Made by a program: the position numbers and the translations under genes
Assembly (NCBI RefSeq): GCF_029625295.1
Contig: NZ_CP121112.1
Coordinates: 558,001 to 622,000 of the forward strand
Reading direction: 5' to 3'
Source of the DNA: Flavobacterium gyeonganense
Lineage (GTDB): Bacteria; Bacteroidota; Bacteroidia; Flavobacteriales; Flavobacteriaceae
DNA length: 64,000 nucleotides
Part shown: positions 38,370 to 47,651 of the stretch, one piece after another
How the letters are laid out: every line of letters starts with the position of its first letter
Numbering within the stretch: position 1 is the first letter of the stretch
Notes under the pieces: model-generated
What the model was told of the DNA's origin: nothing
What the model saw: only the letters and a program-made list of their open reading frames with translations
Databases searched by the model: none

Positions 38370-38944
38370 AACTTGTTTTTGCATCAAACAACAAAAATAA
38401 AATTAAAGAAATTCAAAATATCCTAAACGGATCTATACAAATATTAGGTCTGGAAGAAATTGGATGTCACGAAGAAATTCCTGAAACCGCAGATACCATT
38501 GAAGGAAATGCTGTTCTAAAAGCCAATTATGTAACTCAAAAATATGGCTATGATTGCTTTGCAGACGATACCGGTTTAGAAGTTCATGCATTAAATGGAG
38601 AACCCGGCGTTTATTCAGCAAGATATGCAGGAGAACATAAAGATTCGAATGACAATATGAACAAACTCCTGGAAGCTTTAAAAGATAAATCAGACAGAAG
38701 CGCGCAATTCAAGACCGTTATTGCATTAAATTTAAATGGCTCACAGCACTTGTTTACCGGAATAGCAAAAGGAAGCATTACTTTAGATAAAACAGGAAAC
38801 AACGGTTTTGGATATGATCCGGTTTTTCAGCCAGAGAATTATACAGAAACATTTGCTGAACTGGCTTCTGAAATAAAAAATAAAACCAGTCATCGTGCAA
38901 AAGCAACTCAGCAACTAATTGATTTTCTGAATTCAAGAAAATAA
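38366..38944 (+). CDS. rdgB: Non-canonical purine NTP pyrophosphatase (RdgB/HAM1)
   Basis: Inosine/xanthosine triphosphatase of 192 residues that hydrolyses ITP, dITP and XTP to monophosphates, keeping these bases out of nucleic acids. Motifs: FASNNKNKIKEI (4-15), CFADDTGLEVHALNGEPGVYSARYAG (65-90) with the catalytic Asp, and GNNGFGYDPVFQPENYTETFAEL toward the end. Length is standard. Starts in the stop codon of the DUF2809 gene. Confidence 0.95.
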   Translation: MKLVFASNNKNKIKEIQNILNGSIQILGLEEIGCHEEIPETADTIEGNAVLKANYVTQKYGYDCFADDTGLEVHALNGEPGVYSARYAGEHKDSNDNMNKLLEALKDKSDRSAQFKTVIALNLNGSQHLFTGIAKGSITLDKTGNNGFGYDPVFQPENYTETFAELASEIKNKTSHRAKATQQLIDFLNSRK

Positions 38945-39109
38945 TTGTTTAAAATACAACATTTAAATAGGTAAAATTTATATTTTCAGACGTAAAATTC
39001 TTCATTTAATTACCAAATCGATTTTACAAGAAAGATAACTTTTTGATTATCAAATCATAACAAATACATAATTCTTGAAAATGGATTAGTTTATCTGAAA
39101 TATTAACAG

Positions 39110-39117
39110 TAATTTTG
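39110..39117 (+). promoter_or_regulatory. Candidate -7 box for the DEAD helicase
   Basis: TAATTTTG, 21 bases before the ATG at 39139. It supports that ATG over the start at 39115, which lies inside the box. Confidence 0.5.
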
Positions 39118-39138
39118 CACCCTATTTTAAAAATACAT

Positions 39139-41037
39139 ATGAATAAATTTGAACAATTAGGATTGAATGAATCGTTACTGAAGGCGATTTTAGATCTAGG
39201 ATTTGAGAATCCGTCAGAAGTACAGGAGAAAGCGATTCCCCTATTATTGGAAAAAGATACAGATATGGTTGCGTTGGCTCAGACAGGGACAGGGAAAACG
39301 GCAGCTTTCGGTTTTCCGCTAATCCAAAAAATTGATGCTGACAACAGAAATACACAGGCATTAGTTTTATCGCCAACAAGAGAACTTTGTTTACAGATTA
39401 CCAACGAACTTAAAAACTACTCAAAATACGAAAAAGGTATTAATGTGGTAGCAGTTTACGGCGGGGCTAGTATTACAGAGCAAGCTAGAGACATTAAAAG
39501 AGGAGCACAAATTATTGTAGCAACTCCGGGAAGAATGCAGGACATGATTAACAGAGGTTTGGTAAACATTAAAAACATAGATTACTGTGTTCTTGATGAG
39601 GCTGATGAGATGTTAAACATGGGATTCTATGAAGACATCGTATCTATTTTATCTGATACTCCAGATCAAAAAAGCACATGGTTGTTCTCTGCAACTATGC
39701 CACAAGAGGTTGCCAGAATTGCAAAACAATTTATGAGCGAACCATTAGAAATTACAGTTGGAACTAAAAATTCAGGATCTGCAACGGTCTCACACGAATT
39801 TTATTTAGTTAACGCACGTGACCGTTACGAGGCTTTGAAACGTTTAGCTGATGCTAATCCGGATATTTTCTCTGTAGTTTTCTGTCGTACTAAAAGAGAC
39901 ACTCAGGCTATTGCCGAAAAATTAATTGAGGATGGGTATAGTGCTGCTGCGTTACACGGAGATTTGTCTCAGGCACAGCGTGACGGGGTAATGAAATCTT
40001 TCCGCGGAAGACAAATTCAGATGCTTGTTGCGACTGACGTTGCTGCACGTGGAATTGATGTTGATAATGTAACACACGTTGTAAACTATCAATTACCTGA
40101 TGAAATTGAAACATACAACCACCGTTCAGGACGTACAGGTAGAGCTGGGAAACTAGGAACTTCTATTGTAATTGTTACAAAAAGTGAGTTGCGCAAAATT
40201 TCATCTATCGAAAGAATCATCAAACAAAAATTCGAAGAAAAGCAAATTCCTTCCGGAATCGAAATCTGCGAAATTCAATTGTTGCACTTAGCAACTAAGA
40301 TTAAAGATACTGAGGTTGATCACGAAATTGACAACTACTTACCAGCAATCAACAATGTTCTTGAAGATTTATCTAAAGAAGAACTGATTAAAAAAATGGT
40401 TTCGGTTGAATTTAACCGTTTTATCGCTTATTACAAGAAAAACAGGGATTTATCATCTCAATCTGGCGAAAGACGTGAAAGAAATGATTCTGAGCCAAGA
40501 GAATTCAATAATAACGGAGCTGTTCGTTATTTTGTAAACATCGGTTCAAGAGACAATTTTGACTGGATGACCTTAAAAGATTACCTGAAAGAAACGTTAG
40601 ACTTAGGTCGTGATGACGTTTTCAAAGTAGATGTGAAAGAAGGTTTCTCTTTCTTCAACACAGATCCTGAACATACTGACAAAGTAATGGAAGTATTAAA
40701 TAACGTTCAGTTAGAAGGACGTCGTATTAATGTTGAGATTTCTAAAAATGACGGTGGCGGAAGACGTGACCACAACAACCGTGGTGGTGGAAGAAGTTCA
40801 GGACCAAGAAGAGAAGGAAACTTTGCCCCAAGACGTGAAGGTTCTGGTGGTGGATTCAGAAGCGACAGAAACTCAGCTCCAAGACGTGAAGGTTCTGGAG
40901 GAGGTTTTAGAAGCGAAAGAAACTCTGCTCCGAGAGAAGGAGGTTTCAGAAGAAACGAAGGAAATTCAGACAGAGCACCAAGACGTTCTGAAAGCTTTGG
41001 TGATTCGCCAAGACCAAGAAGACCGAGAAGAGATTAA
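39139..41037 (+). CDS. DEAD-box RNA helicase with DbpA domain and RGG tail
   Basis: ATP-dependent RNA helicase (DeaD/CsdA type) of 632 residues from ATG 39139. Motifs in order: the Q motif region (FENPSEVQEKAIP), AQTGTGKTA, PTREL, GGAS, TPGR, DEAD, SAT, and in the second RecA fold ARGIDV and HRSGRTGRAGK. A DbpA-type RNA-binding domain follows at about 450-525 (VRYFVNIGSRDNFDWMTLKDY). The last 95 residues are Arg/Gly/Ser-rich with repeated APRREGSGGGFRS units, an RGG-like RNA-binding tail. It probably acts in ribosome assembly, mRNA decay and cold adaptation. Monocistronic. Confidence 0.95.
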   Translation: MNKFEQLGLNESLLKAILDLGFENPSEVQEKAIPLLLEKDTDMVALAQTGTGKTAAFGFPLIQKIDADNRNTQALVLSPTRELCLQITNELKNYSKYEKGINVVAVYGGASITEQARDIKRGAQIIVATPGRMQDMINRGLVNIKNIDYCVLDEADEMLNMGFYEDIVSILSDTPDQKSTWLFSATMPQEVARIAKQFMSEPLEITVGTKNSGSATVSHEFYLVNARDRYEALKRLADANPDIFSVVFCRTKRDTQAIAEKLIEDGYSAAALHGDLSQAQRDGVMKSFRGRQIQMLVATDVAARGIDVDNVTHVVNYQLPDEIETYNHRSGRTGRAGKLGTSIVIVTKSELRKISSIERIIKQKFEEKQIPSGIEICEIQLLHLATKIKDTEVDHEIDNYLPAINNVLEDLSKEELIKKMVSVEFNRFIAYYKKNRDLSSQSGERRERNDSEPREFNNNGAVRYFVNIGSRDNFDWMTLKDYLKETLDLGRDDVFKVDVKEGFSFFNTDPEHTDKVMEVLNNVQLEGRRINVEISKNDGGGRRDHNNRGGGRSSGPRREGNFAPRREGSGGGFRSDRNSAPRREGSGGGFRSERNSAPREGGFRRNEGNSDRAPRRSESFGDSPRPRRPRRD

Positions 41038-41060
41038 TTTTTAATTATCTTATAAATATA

Positions 41061-41103
41061 AAATCCCAAATTCCAGACAAAATTGGAATTTGGGATTTTT
41101 TTA
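41061..41103 (+). terminator. Strong hairpin terminator
   Basis: 15-base arms AAATCCCAAATTCCA (41061-41075) and TGGAATTTGGGATTT (41084-41098), then a T run. Confidence 0.9.
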
Positions 41104-41209
41104 CATCTAAGAATCTTCCTCCTGTCTTTGTTAATTTTCTGATAATTATATTCTGATACTGCAAAATATTTAATCCTGATTTACTACTTTTAGTGCTTTA
41201 AATCAGGAT

Positions 41210-41983
41210 ATGAAATATTTCGCAGTTTTCTTTTTTACATTATTGTCAGCTATTGGTTTTTCACAGGAAACGACACCTACTGTTCCTCAAAGGGTTTCTG
41301 GTTACATCTATAACGATAACAGTAAAGAACCTATTCCTAATGTAAATGTCATCAACACCAACAAAGTCCGTGGTGCTATGTCTGATGCCAAAGGATATTT
41401 TGAAATAGATGTACAGGTTAATGACACACTCCATTTTTCTATTTTAGGTTTTCAATCCCTAAGAATCAGAGTAACAAATGACTGGGTAAAAAATAAGGTT
41501 ACGAGAATTCAACTTACAGAAAAAGCAATTGCCCTGGAAGAAGTTGTTATTGCACCATTCCACTTAACCGGTTACCTGGAAGTGGATTCAAAATTAATTC
41601 CAACAAAAGAAAACTACCGCTACAGTATTTCAGGACTCACACAAGGTTATGAAGCTGGTGAATATTCTCCAAATGCTTTTGGAAAAGTTTTAGGTTCTAT
41701 TTTCAACCCCGCCGATATGCTTTATAATTTCTTTGGAAAAAATGGAAGAGAACTCAAGAAACTGAAAGAAATGAGAAAAGATGATACTGTACGAAATTTA
41801 CTGGAATCAAAATATGATCGTGAAACAGTAGCTGTTCTTTTAGGGATAAGCAAAGATGAAATTCCTCAAATTTTAGAGCGCTGCAGCTACTCAGAAGCTT
41901 TTATCCAGGAAGCAAATGATTTACAGATTATGGATGCTATAAGTGCTTGCTATGAGCAATATAAAGTTTTGAAAAGAAACTAA
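41210..41983 (+). CDS. Secreted protein with carboxypeptidase-like regulatory domain
   Basis: Exported protein of 257 residues with a signal peptide to about residue 18 (AIGFSQ). Residues about 27-105 form a CarboxypepD_reg-like (TonB-plug associated) domain: VSGYIYNDNSKEPIPNVNVINTNKVRGAMSDAKGYFEIDVQVNDTLHFSILGFQSL, then the linker KAIALEEVVIAPF. The rest (about 115-257) has no known fold, with a helical end rich in Lys/Glu. No TonB-dependent barrel follows, so it is not a receptor but a stand-alone relative. Monocistronic. Confidence 0.85.
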   Translation: MKYFAVFFFTLLSAIGFSQETTPTVPQRVSGYIYNDNSKEPIPNVNVINTNKVRGAMSDAKGYFEIDVQVNDTLHFSILGFQSLRIRVTNDWVKNKVTRIQLTEKAIALEEVVIAPFHLTGYLEVDSKLIPTKENYRYSISGLTQGYEAGEYSPNAFGKVLGSIFNPADMLYNFFGKNGRELKKLKEMRKDDTVRNLLESKYDRETVAVLLGISKDEIPQILERCSYSEAFIQEANDLQIMDAISACYEQYKVLKRN

Positions 41984-42050
41984 TCTAAAAAGTGGTCAGT
42001 GGTCAGTTTTTTTTTAGTGATCAGCTTTTAGTAATCAGTTAAAATAAAAA

Positions 42051-42085
42051 AGAAAGCGATTCAAATTTGAATCGCTTTCTTTTTT
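42051..42085. terminator. Palindromic terminator
   Basis: 30-base perfect palindrome at 42051-42080 (AGAAAGCGATTCAAA and its complement) flanked by A and T runs; between convergent genes. Confidence 0.85.
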
Positions 42086-42108
42086 ATAACAATGAGTATT
42101 ACTGAATA

Positions 42109-43569
42109 CTACTTCAAAGGTATATTCGAAAGAATTTCCAAAACAAATTTCCAGTATTTCTGAGCAGAATAAATACTCGCTCTTTCATCTGGCGAATGCG
42201 CCCCATGAATTGTCGGCCCAAAAGAAATCATGTCCATATCAGGATAATTTGTCCCCAGAATACCGCATTCTAAACCAGCGTGACAGGCAACAACTTTAGG
42301 TTTTTCACCATTTTGTTTTTCGTAAATATCTTTTAAAACTTCTAATATTTCCGAATTTACATTTGGTGTCCAACCCGGATAAGAACCTGAAAGTTCTACT
42401 TCACAACCCACTAATTCAAAAGCAGAACGCAAAGAATTTGCCAGATCAAATTTGGATGATTCAACAGAAGAACGGGTTAAACATCCTACCAAAATCTCTC
42501 CGTCCTTGATAATAACACGGGCAATATTATTTGAAGTTTCTACTAAATCAGACATGTCTGCGCTCATCCTGTAAACACCATTATGAGCTGCATAAATCGC
42601 CCTGATAATTCCTTCCTGAACACCTAAATCCATTACTTTTTCAGGCAGATCACTTTTTACGATTTCTATAGACAAATTCGGTTCAGTAGTTTTATATTCC
42701 GTTTTAATATCGTTGATAATTTCCTGCATATCAAAAATGTAGGCTTCATCAAACATTTCCGAAATAATCACTTTTGCAACACTTTCTCTCGGAATTGCAT
42801 TTCGTAAACTTCCACCGTTAATTTCAGCAATCTGAAGTCCGAAGTTTTCAAAAGCATCAAACAACAAACGGTTCATAATTTTATTGGCATTACCTAATCC
42901 TTTATGAATATCCATTCCTGAATGGCCACCATTTAATCCTTTTACCGTAATAGTGTAACCTACAGAACCTTCCGGAACTTGCTCATCATGATACGTTCTT
43001 GTTGCCGTTACATCAATTCCTCCGGCACATCCAATATCAATTTCATCATCTTCTTCAGTATCCAGATTCAACAAAATCTGGCCTTGCAAAATTCCGCCTT
43101 TTAAGTTTAAAGCTCCTGTCATTCCGGTTTCTTCATCAATCGTAAATAAAGCTTCAATTGCAGGATGCGGAATATCTTTGCTTTCGAGAATTGCCATAAT
43201 TGTTGCTACTCCAAGCCCATTGTCAGCCCCAAGTGTAGTTCCTCGCGCACGTACCCAGTCACCATCTACATACATATCAATTCCCTGGGTTTCAAAATCA
43301 AAAACTGTGTCAGCATTTTTTTGATGCACCATATCAAGATGCCCCTGCATTACGATTGGTTTACGATTTTCCATTCCCGGAGTTGCCGGTTTTCTGATGA
43401 TTACATTTCTGATTTCATCTTCAAAAGTCTCCAAACCTAAGCTGTTGCCAAAGTTTTTTATAAACTCAATTACACGTTCTTCCTTTTTTGAAGGACGCGG
43501 AACGGCATTTAAATCTGCAAATTTATTCCAAAGTGCTTTTGGCTCCAGATTTCTTATTTCCTGACTCAT
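42109..43569 (-). CDS. pepD: Aminoacyl-histidine dipeptidase (PepD, M20 family)
   Basis: Zinc-dependent dipeptidase (carnosinase-like, Xaa-His) of about 486 residues from ATG 43569 (MSQEIRNLEP). Metal ligands: His in VMQGHLDMVHQKN, Asp in ARGTTLGADNGLGVATIMA, Glu in ALFTIDEETGMTGA, and a late HGAHSPDERASI. The inserted dimerisation domain lies in the middle (GLNGGHSGMDIHKGLGNANK). Cytosolic peptide turnover. Single gene. Confidence 0.94.
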   Translation of the reverse strand: MSQEIRNLEPKALWNKFADLNAVPRPSKKEERVIEFIKNFGNSLGLETFEDEIRNVIIRKPATPGMENRKPIVMQGHLDMVHQKNADTVFDFETQGIDMYVDGDWVRARGTTLGADNGLGVATIMAILESKDIPHPAIEALFTIDEETGMTGALNLKGGILQGQILLNLDTEEDDEIDIGCAGGIDVTATRTYHDEQVPEGSVGYTITVKGLNGGHSGMDIHKGLGNANKIMNRLLFDAFENFGLQIAEINGGSLRNAIPRESVAKVIISEMFDEAYIFDMQEIINDIKTEYKTTEPNLSIEIVKSDLPEKVMDLGVQEGIIRAIYAAHNGVYRMSADMSDLVETSNNIARVIIKDGEILVGCLTRSSVESSKFDLANSLRSAFELVGCEVELSGSYPGWTPNVNSEILEVLKDIYEKQNGEKPKVVACHAGLECGILGTNYPDMDMISFGPTIHGAHSPDERASIYSAQKYWKFVLEILSNIPLK

Positions 43570-43678
43570 ATATTTTGTTTGATGTTTAACAATTAAGAGT
43601 CCCAAAGTTACAAAGTTTAAATTCTTTTTCGATACTAATTAATATTGTATTTATATTTACGTATCCAAAATATACACT

Positions 43679-44740
43679 GTGAAATCAAAATACATTTTAC
43701 CTTTATTTCTTTTAATTCAGATTCTCTTTTTAAAAATCCTTCCTTTCTATCCGGATTTTGTTGAAGGTGCTTACAGCAACAATTTTTATATCAGAATTTC
43801 TCACTTCTTCAGAACACTTTTAGGGAAAATTCCGTTTTCAGTTGGCGACTGTATTTATGCGATTTTGATTATTTCCATGATCAGGTGGTTTTGGAAAATC
43901 AGAAAAACATGGAAAGCAGACTGGAAAGATTATCTTCTTAAAATCTTAGGTAAAGTTTCTGTTTTTTACTTTTTCTTTCATCTTCTTTGGGCGTTCAACT
44001 ATTACCGCGAACCGCTTTTTCAAAAAATGGAAATTAAAAAAGAATATACAGATGCTGAATTGTTGGCTTTTACAAAAAGATTAATCGTCAAAACGAATGA
44101 AATTCAGCTACAGATTACCAAAAATAAAAACACAAAAGTGATTTTTCCGTACTCCCAGAAAGAAGTTTTTAAGATGAATCTAAACGGATATGATAATCTG
44201 GCTGAAGAATATCCTTATTTTAAATACGAAATTCTAAGTGTAAAAAAATCTCTATTCAGCGTGCCTTTAACTTACATGGGCTTTGGCGGTTATCTGAATC
44301 CGTTTACCAATGAAGCCCAGGTAAATGATTTGTTGCCCATGTACAACTTTCCTTTGACCAGTGCGCATGAAATGGCACATCAGATGGGGTTTGCGAGCGA
44401 AAGCGAATGTAATTTTATTGGTGTTCTGGCATCAGTTAAGAATGATAATTTATATTATCAATATTCTGGCTACAGTTTTGCACTTCGCTATTGCCTTGGT
44501 ATCTGGCAATTCAAAAACGAAAAAATTTTCGAACAGTTAAAAAAACAAACCCACACCGGAATTTTAAAAAATTATCAGGAAAGCCGTGATTTCTGGAAAA
44601 AATATGACACTTTTATTGATAAAGGTTTTCATTTTTTGTATGATAATTTCCTGAAAACAAATAATCAAAAAGAAGGAATGGAGAGTTATAGCAAATTCAT
44701 TGACTTAATGGTGAATCATTATAAAAACAGAAAATTATAA
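43679..44740 (+). CDS. DUF3810 membrane protein with zinc-peptidase-like motif
   Basis: Protein of 353 residues starting with GTG. N-terminal helices at about 5-20, 55-70 and 95-115, then a soluble domain. The strong feature is SAHEMAHQMGFASESECNFIG near residue 230, an HExxH-type zinc site plus a downstream Glu. This makes it a probable metallopeptidase, but no substrate is known. DUF3810 is confined to a few Gram-positives and Bacteroidota. It is followed by an ECF sigma operon on the same strand, 42 bases away, so functional linkage to sigma release is possible but not shown. Confidence 0.85.
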   Translation: MKSKYILPLFLLIQILFLKILPFYPDFVEGAYSNNFYIRISHFFRTLLGKIPFSVGDCIYAILIISMIRWFWKIRKTWKADWKDYLLKILGKVSVFYFFFHLLWAFNYYREPLFQKMEIKKEYTDAELLAFTKRLIVKTNEIQLQITKNKNTKVIFPYSQKEVFKMNLNGYDNLAEEYPYFKYEILSVKKSLFSVPLTYMGFGGYLNPFTNEAQVNDLLPMYNFPLTSAHEMAHQMGFASESECNFIGVLASVKNDNLYYQYSGYSFALRYCLGIWQFKNEKIFEQLKKQTHTGILKNYQESRDFWKKYDTFIDKGFHFLYDNFLKTNNQKEGMESYSKFIDLMVNHYKNRKL

Positions 44741-44782
44741 TTATGCTGTAACAAAATTGACAACATCACTACTAACAACCAT

Positions 44783-45277
44783 ATGAGCGAAAACCTAGAA
44801 CATTCTTTTGTTGTGCAATTGCAAGCAAACCAGAATATAATCCACAAGATTTGTAGATTATATACTGCCGGCGAAGATGCCCACAAAGATCTGTTTCAGG
44901 AAATTACCATTCAGCTCTGGAAAGCATATCCTAAATTTAGGGGCGACAGCAAATTCTCGACCTGGGCTTATCGCGTTGCCTTAAATACCGCCATTACCTT
45001 ATACCGAAAAACAAAGCGAACCGTATCTACAGTAGAATATGAAAACCACCAGCATTTTGTTAAAGATGTTGATTACAATTATGAAGAAGAAGAACAGATT
45101 AAACTAATGTACAAAGCAGTATATCAGCTCAATGATATTGAAAAGGCATTGGTTTTTATGTATCTGGAAGACAAAGATTATCAGGAAATAGCCGAAACTT
45201 TAGGAATCAGTGAAGTGAATGCACGAGTGAAAATGAACCGAATTAAAGGGAAACTTAAAAAAATATTAAATCCTTAA
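44783..45277 (+). CDS. ECF-type RNA polymerase sigma factor
   Basis: Sigma factor of 164 residues. Region 2: EDAHKDLFQEITIQLWKAYPKF and RGDSKFSTWAYRVALNTAITLYRK. Region 4: LNDIEKALVFMYLEDKDYQEIAETLGISEVNARVKMNRIKGKLKKIL. It is followed after 9 bases by a four-helix membrane protein that may hold it at the membrane. Upstream is the DUF3810 peptidase-like protein. Confidence 0.92.
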   Translation: MSENLEHSFVVQLQANQNIIHKICRLYTAGEDAHKDLFQEITIQLWKAYPKFRGDSKFSTWAYRVALNTAITLYRKTKRTVSTVEYENHQHFVKDVDYNYEEEEQIKLMYKAVYQLNDIEKALVFMYLEDKDYQEIAETLGISEVNARVKMNRIKGKLKKILNP

Positions 45278-45286
45278 AATACCACC

Positions 45287-45919
45287 ATGAAAGAACTGGA
45301 TTTATTAAAAAAAGACTGGAAAAAGAACGCGGATTCTTTTGAACAAATTTCAGAAATAGAAATTTATAATATGATTCATAAAAAGTCATCTTCAACTGTA
45401 AAGTGGATTTTGATTATTAGCATTTTGGAAGTAATGTTTTGGACTGTATCCAATTATTTTTCTAATATTGATGATATCCTTCAAAAAATAAATCATCCCG
45501 AAATTGTACTTTTTATGGAGATTATGATGTATGTTAATTACGCTGTAATCCTGGCTTTTATCTATTTTTTCTACAAAAATTATAAAACCATTACAATCAC
45601 AGTTTCTACTAAAATATTAATGCAAAGTATTTTAAAAACTAGAAAAACAGTTCAATATTACGTATGGTATAATTTAGGAATAGTCGTAATATCATCGATT
45701 TTAAGCTTTTTTATTGGATATGTTTACAATCCAGATATGGCCTTAATACGTGAAAAACTGGCACTAAATGGAAAAGCAATGTTGGTATCTGTAATTACAA
45801 TGGTATTGATAACATTACTATTTGTTGGATTTTTCTGGTGTATTTACAGATTGGTGTACGGAACTTTGTTACGCCGTTTGTATGCAAATTACAAGGAATT
45901 GAAGAAAATTGATTTTTAG
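45287..45919 (+). CDS. Four-helix membrane protein, putative sigma regulator
   Basis: Protein of 210 residues with a 30-residue cytoplasmic start (MKELDLLKKDWKKNADSF...) and helices at about 37-57, 75-97, 120-142 and 160-185. Such proteins accompany ECF sigma genes in Flavobacterium, where they carry unreliable carotenoid-oxygenase labels. Role as anti-sigma or accessory is by position only. Starts 9 bases after the sigma stop codon. Confidence 0.7.
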   Translation: MKELDLLKKDWKKNADSFEQISEIEIYNMIHKKSSSTVKWILIISILEVMFWTVSNYFSNIDDILQKINHPEIVLFMEIMMYVNYAVILAFIYFFYKNYKTITITVSTKILMQSILKTRKTVQYYVWYNLGIVVISSILSFFIGYVYNPDMALIREKLALNGKAMLVSVITMVLITLLFVGFFWCIYRLVYGTLLRRLYANYKELKKIDF

Positions 45920-45952
45920 AAAAAGTTTTAAGTTAAAATATTTACTTCAAAT

Positions 45953-46783
45953 TTAATTTTCACCTTCAGATCCTTTATAACTCCATCTTCTCATTTCATT
46001 AAGTTCTTCCTGGGCTTTTAATTCTTCTGCAGGGATAACTTTTAAAAATGATGGATGCTGTTCTATTGCATATTCAACTTTTTCAACAATTTCCTCAATA
46101 GTATCATTTTCATAATCAATCTCAAGAGGCTCTTTGATAATGAATGATTGAAGGATATTTTTCTTTTTCATTCGCAATCCTTTCTTGTCAAATGAACGAC
46201 GGAAACCGTCAATAACAATTGGAATAACTATTGGTTTGTGTTGTTTGATGATATGAGCAGTTCCTTTTCGGACAGGTTTAAACGATTTTGTAGTACCTTG
46301 TGGAAACGTAATTACCCACCCGTCATTAAGTGCGATTTTGATATTTTCAGTATCGTTTGGATTAACATCTCGTTTTTCTGTCACGTCAACCCCTTTTGCC
46401 CGCCAGGTTCTTTCTACAGTTATCGCCCCAACATAAGCCAGAATTCTTGGCAGCAAACCAGCCTGCATTGTTTCTTTAGCGGCAACATAATAAATATTCA
46501 TTTTAGGCTGCCATAAGTAACCTATGTTTTTAATGGTATCCTGACGGCCGCTTAAACTGGCGTTAAAAACATGAAACATTGCTACCACATCAGCAAAATA
46601 AGTCTGATGATTGGAGATAAACAAAACGTTGGTATCCGGTAACGTTTTAATAATTTCAGATCCTTCGATCTGTAATTCATTAAAACCTCTATATCGCCTA
46701 TGTGTCATGGTGCCCAAAATACGGATCAACCATTTTTTGACGAATAATATATGTCCGAAAGGATTTCGCTTAAACAATCCCAT
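45953..46783 (-). CDS. 1-acyl-glycerol-3-phosphate acyltransferase
   Basis: PlsC-type acyltransferase of 276 residues in phospholipid synthesis, peripheral to the inner membrane. The catalytic motif is SNHQTYFADVVAMFHV (His to Asp spacing one longer than the textbook HX4D), with GAITVERTWR and FPQGTTKSFKPVRKGTA as the substrate-binding motif (usual FPEGTRS; here Gln replaces Glu), and IPIVIDGFRRSF. Both deviations are worth noting but the layout is that of the family in Bacteroidota. A -7 box TATGTTTG lies upstream at 46815-46822. Confidence 0.85.
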   Translation of the reverse strand: MGLFKRNPFGHILFVKKWLIRILGTMTHRRYRGFNELQIEGSEIIKTLPDTNVLFISNHQTYFADVVAMFHVFNASLSGRQDTIKNIGYLWQPKMNIYYVAAKETMQAGLLPRILAYVGAITVERTWRAKGVDVTEKRDVNPNDTENIKIALNDGWVITFPQGTTKSFKPVRKGTAHIIKQHKPIVIPIVIDGFRRSFDKKGLRMKKKNILQSFIIKEPLEIDYENDTIEEIVEKVEYAIEQHPSFLKVIPAEELKAQEELNEMRRWSYKGSEGEN

Positions 46784-46814
46784 AGCAGTGAATTATGTTG
46801 TTTTTGTTAGGCCG

Positions 46815-46822
46815 CAAACATA
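46815..46822 (-). promoter_or_regulatory. Candidate -7 box for the acyltransferase gene
   Basis: TATGTTTG on the minus strand, 31 bases before the start codon. No correctly spaced TTG. Confidence 0.4.
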
Positions 46823-46909
46823 CAAAATTTATTTTTTTGGAAAATTTTATAAAAAATTCTTCCAAAAAACAGTTATTGTAATGAATATCAAATCATTAAA
46901 TTTACGTTT

Positions 46910-47560
46910 TTAAATCTTTTCTTCAAAAGTAATTTTCAAAACTTCTCTCAATTCACTTAACATCATCGCAGTTGCGCCCCAAACCACATGATTCTGAATA
47001 TTAAAAGCCGGAACCGAAATATTCTCTGCGTAAGAAGTTGATAACGTGGCTTCGATTATAATTTCATCATTTAAAAAAACAGATAGCGGAAGTTCAATAA
47101 TATCAGCAACTTCCCTGACATCTGGGTAAAATGACAATTCCCGCACAGAAATACCTAAAAAGGGATGCACCAAAAAATTACTTGGCGGAATATACATTGG
47201 CGTAAACTCCTTAACAATTTCTATTTTTTCAGATGAAACTCCTATTTCTTCCTGTGTTTCCCTCAAAGCTGTTTCCCGAAAATCAGCATCTGAAATTTCA
47301 TACTTGCCTCCTGGAAAAGCAATTTGAGAAGAATGTACTCCATTATAAGCATTACGTACAATTAAAACCAAATGTGTTTTATTACTTTTAGGATACAGCA
47401 GCATCATAACCGCAGCAGTCCTCGGACTTTTAGTTGACAAATCAAGGCTTTTAATTAGCTGAATCCTTTCTGGGGGAGCCATTTTTACATGTGCGTTTTC
47501 TGCCGGAAGTGCAACCGGAATTAAATTAGGAACATGTTGTAAAAAATCCTGAAAATCCAT
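46910..47560 (-). CDS. Nudix hydrolase, CoA pyrophosphatase type
   Basis: Nudix hydrolase of 216 residues (ATG at 47560; a TTG at 47566 is also possible). The Nudix box is GGKYEISDADFRETALRETQEEIGV, and the NudL/PCD1 motif upstream is LLYPKSNKTHLVLIVRNAYNGVHSSQIAFPGGK, both typical of CoA-cleaving Nudix enzymes. The cytosolic reaction is CoA to phosphopantetheine and 3',5'-ADP. Divergent from the DUF4268 gene. Confidence 0.9.
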   Translation of the reverse strand: MDFQDFLQHVPNLIPVALPAENAHVKMAPPERIQLIKSLDLSTKSPRTAAVMMLLYPKSNKTHLVLIVRNAYNGVHSSQIAFPGGKYEISDADFRETALRETQEEIGVSSEKIEIVKEFTPMYIPPSNFLVHPFLGISVRELSFYPDVREVADIIELPLSVFLNDEIIIEATLSTSYAENISVPAFNIQNHVVWGATAMMLSELREVLKITFEEKI

Positions 47561-47570
47561 AATCAAAGTT

Positions 47571-47578
47571 TATTTTTG
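47571..47578 (+). promoter_or_regulatory. Candidate -7 box for the DUF4268 gene
   Basis: TATTTTTG fits TAnnTTTG; about 74 bases before ATG 47652. Confidence 0.35.
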
Positions 47579-47651
47579 TACTTTCAAATAAAATATAAAT
47601 ATAGTCCAGAAAACGCGGTTGCACAAGTTTTCTAAAACCAAACCCCTGAAA

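Noticed and set aside
41984..42050. GTCAGT/ATCAG repeated words after the carboxypeptidase-like gene as a possible mobile repeat
   Set aside because: Short, irregular and AT-rich; the adjoining palindrome is explained as a terminator.
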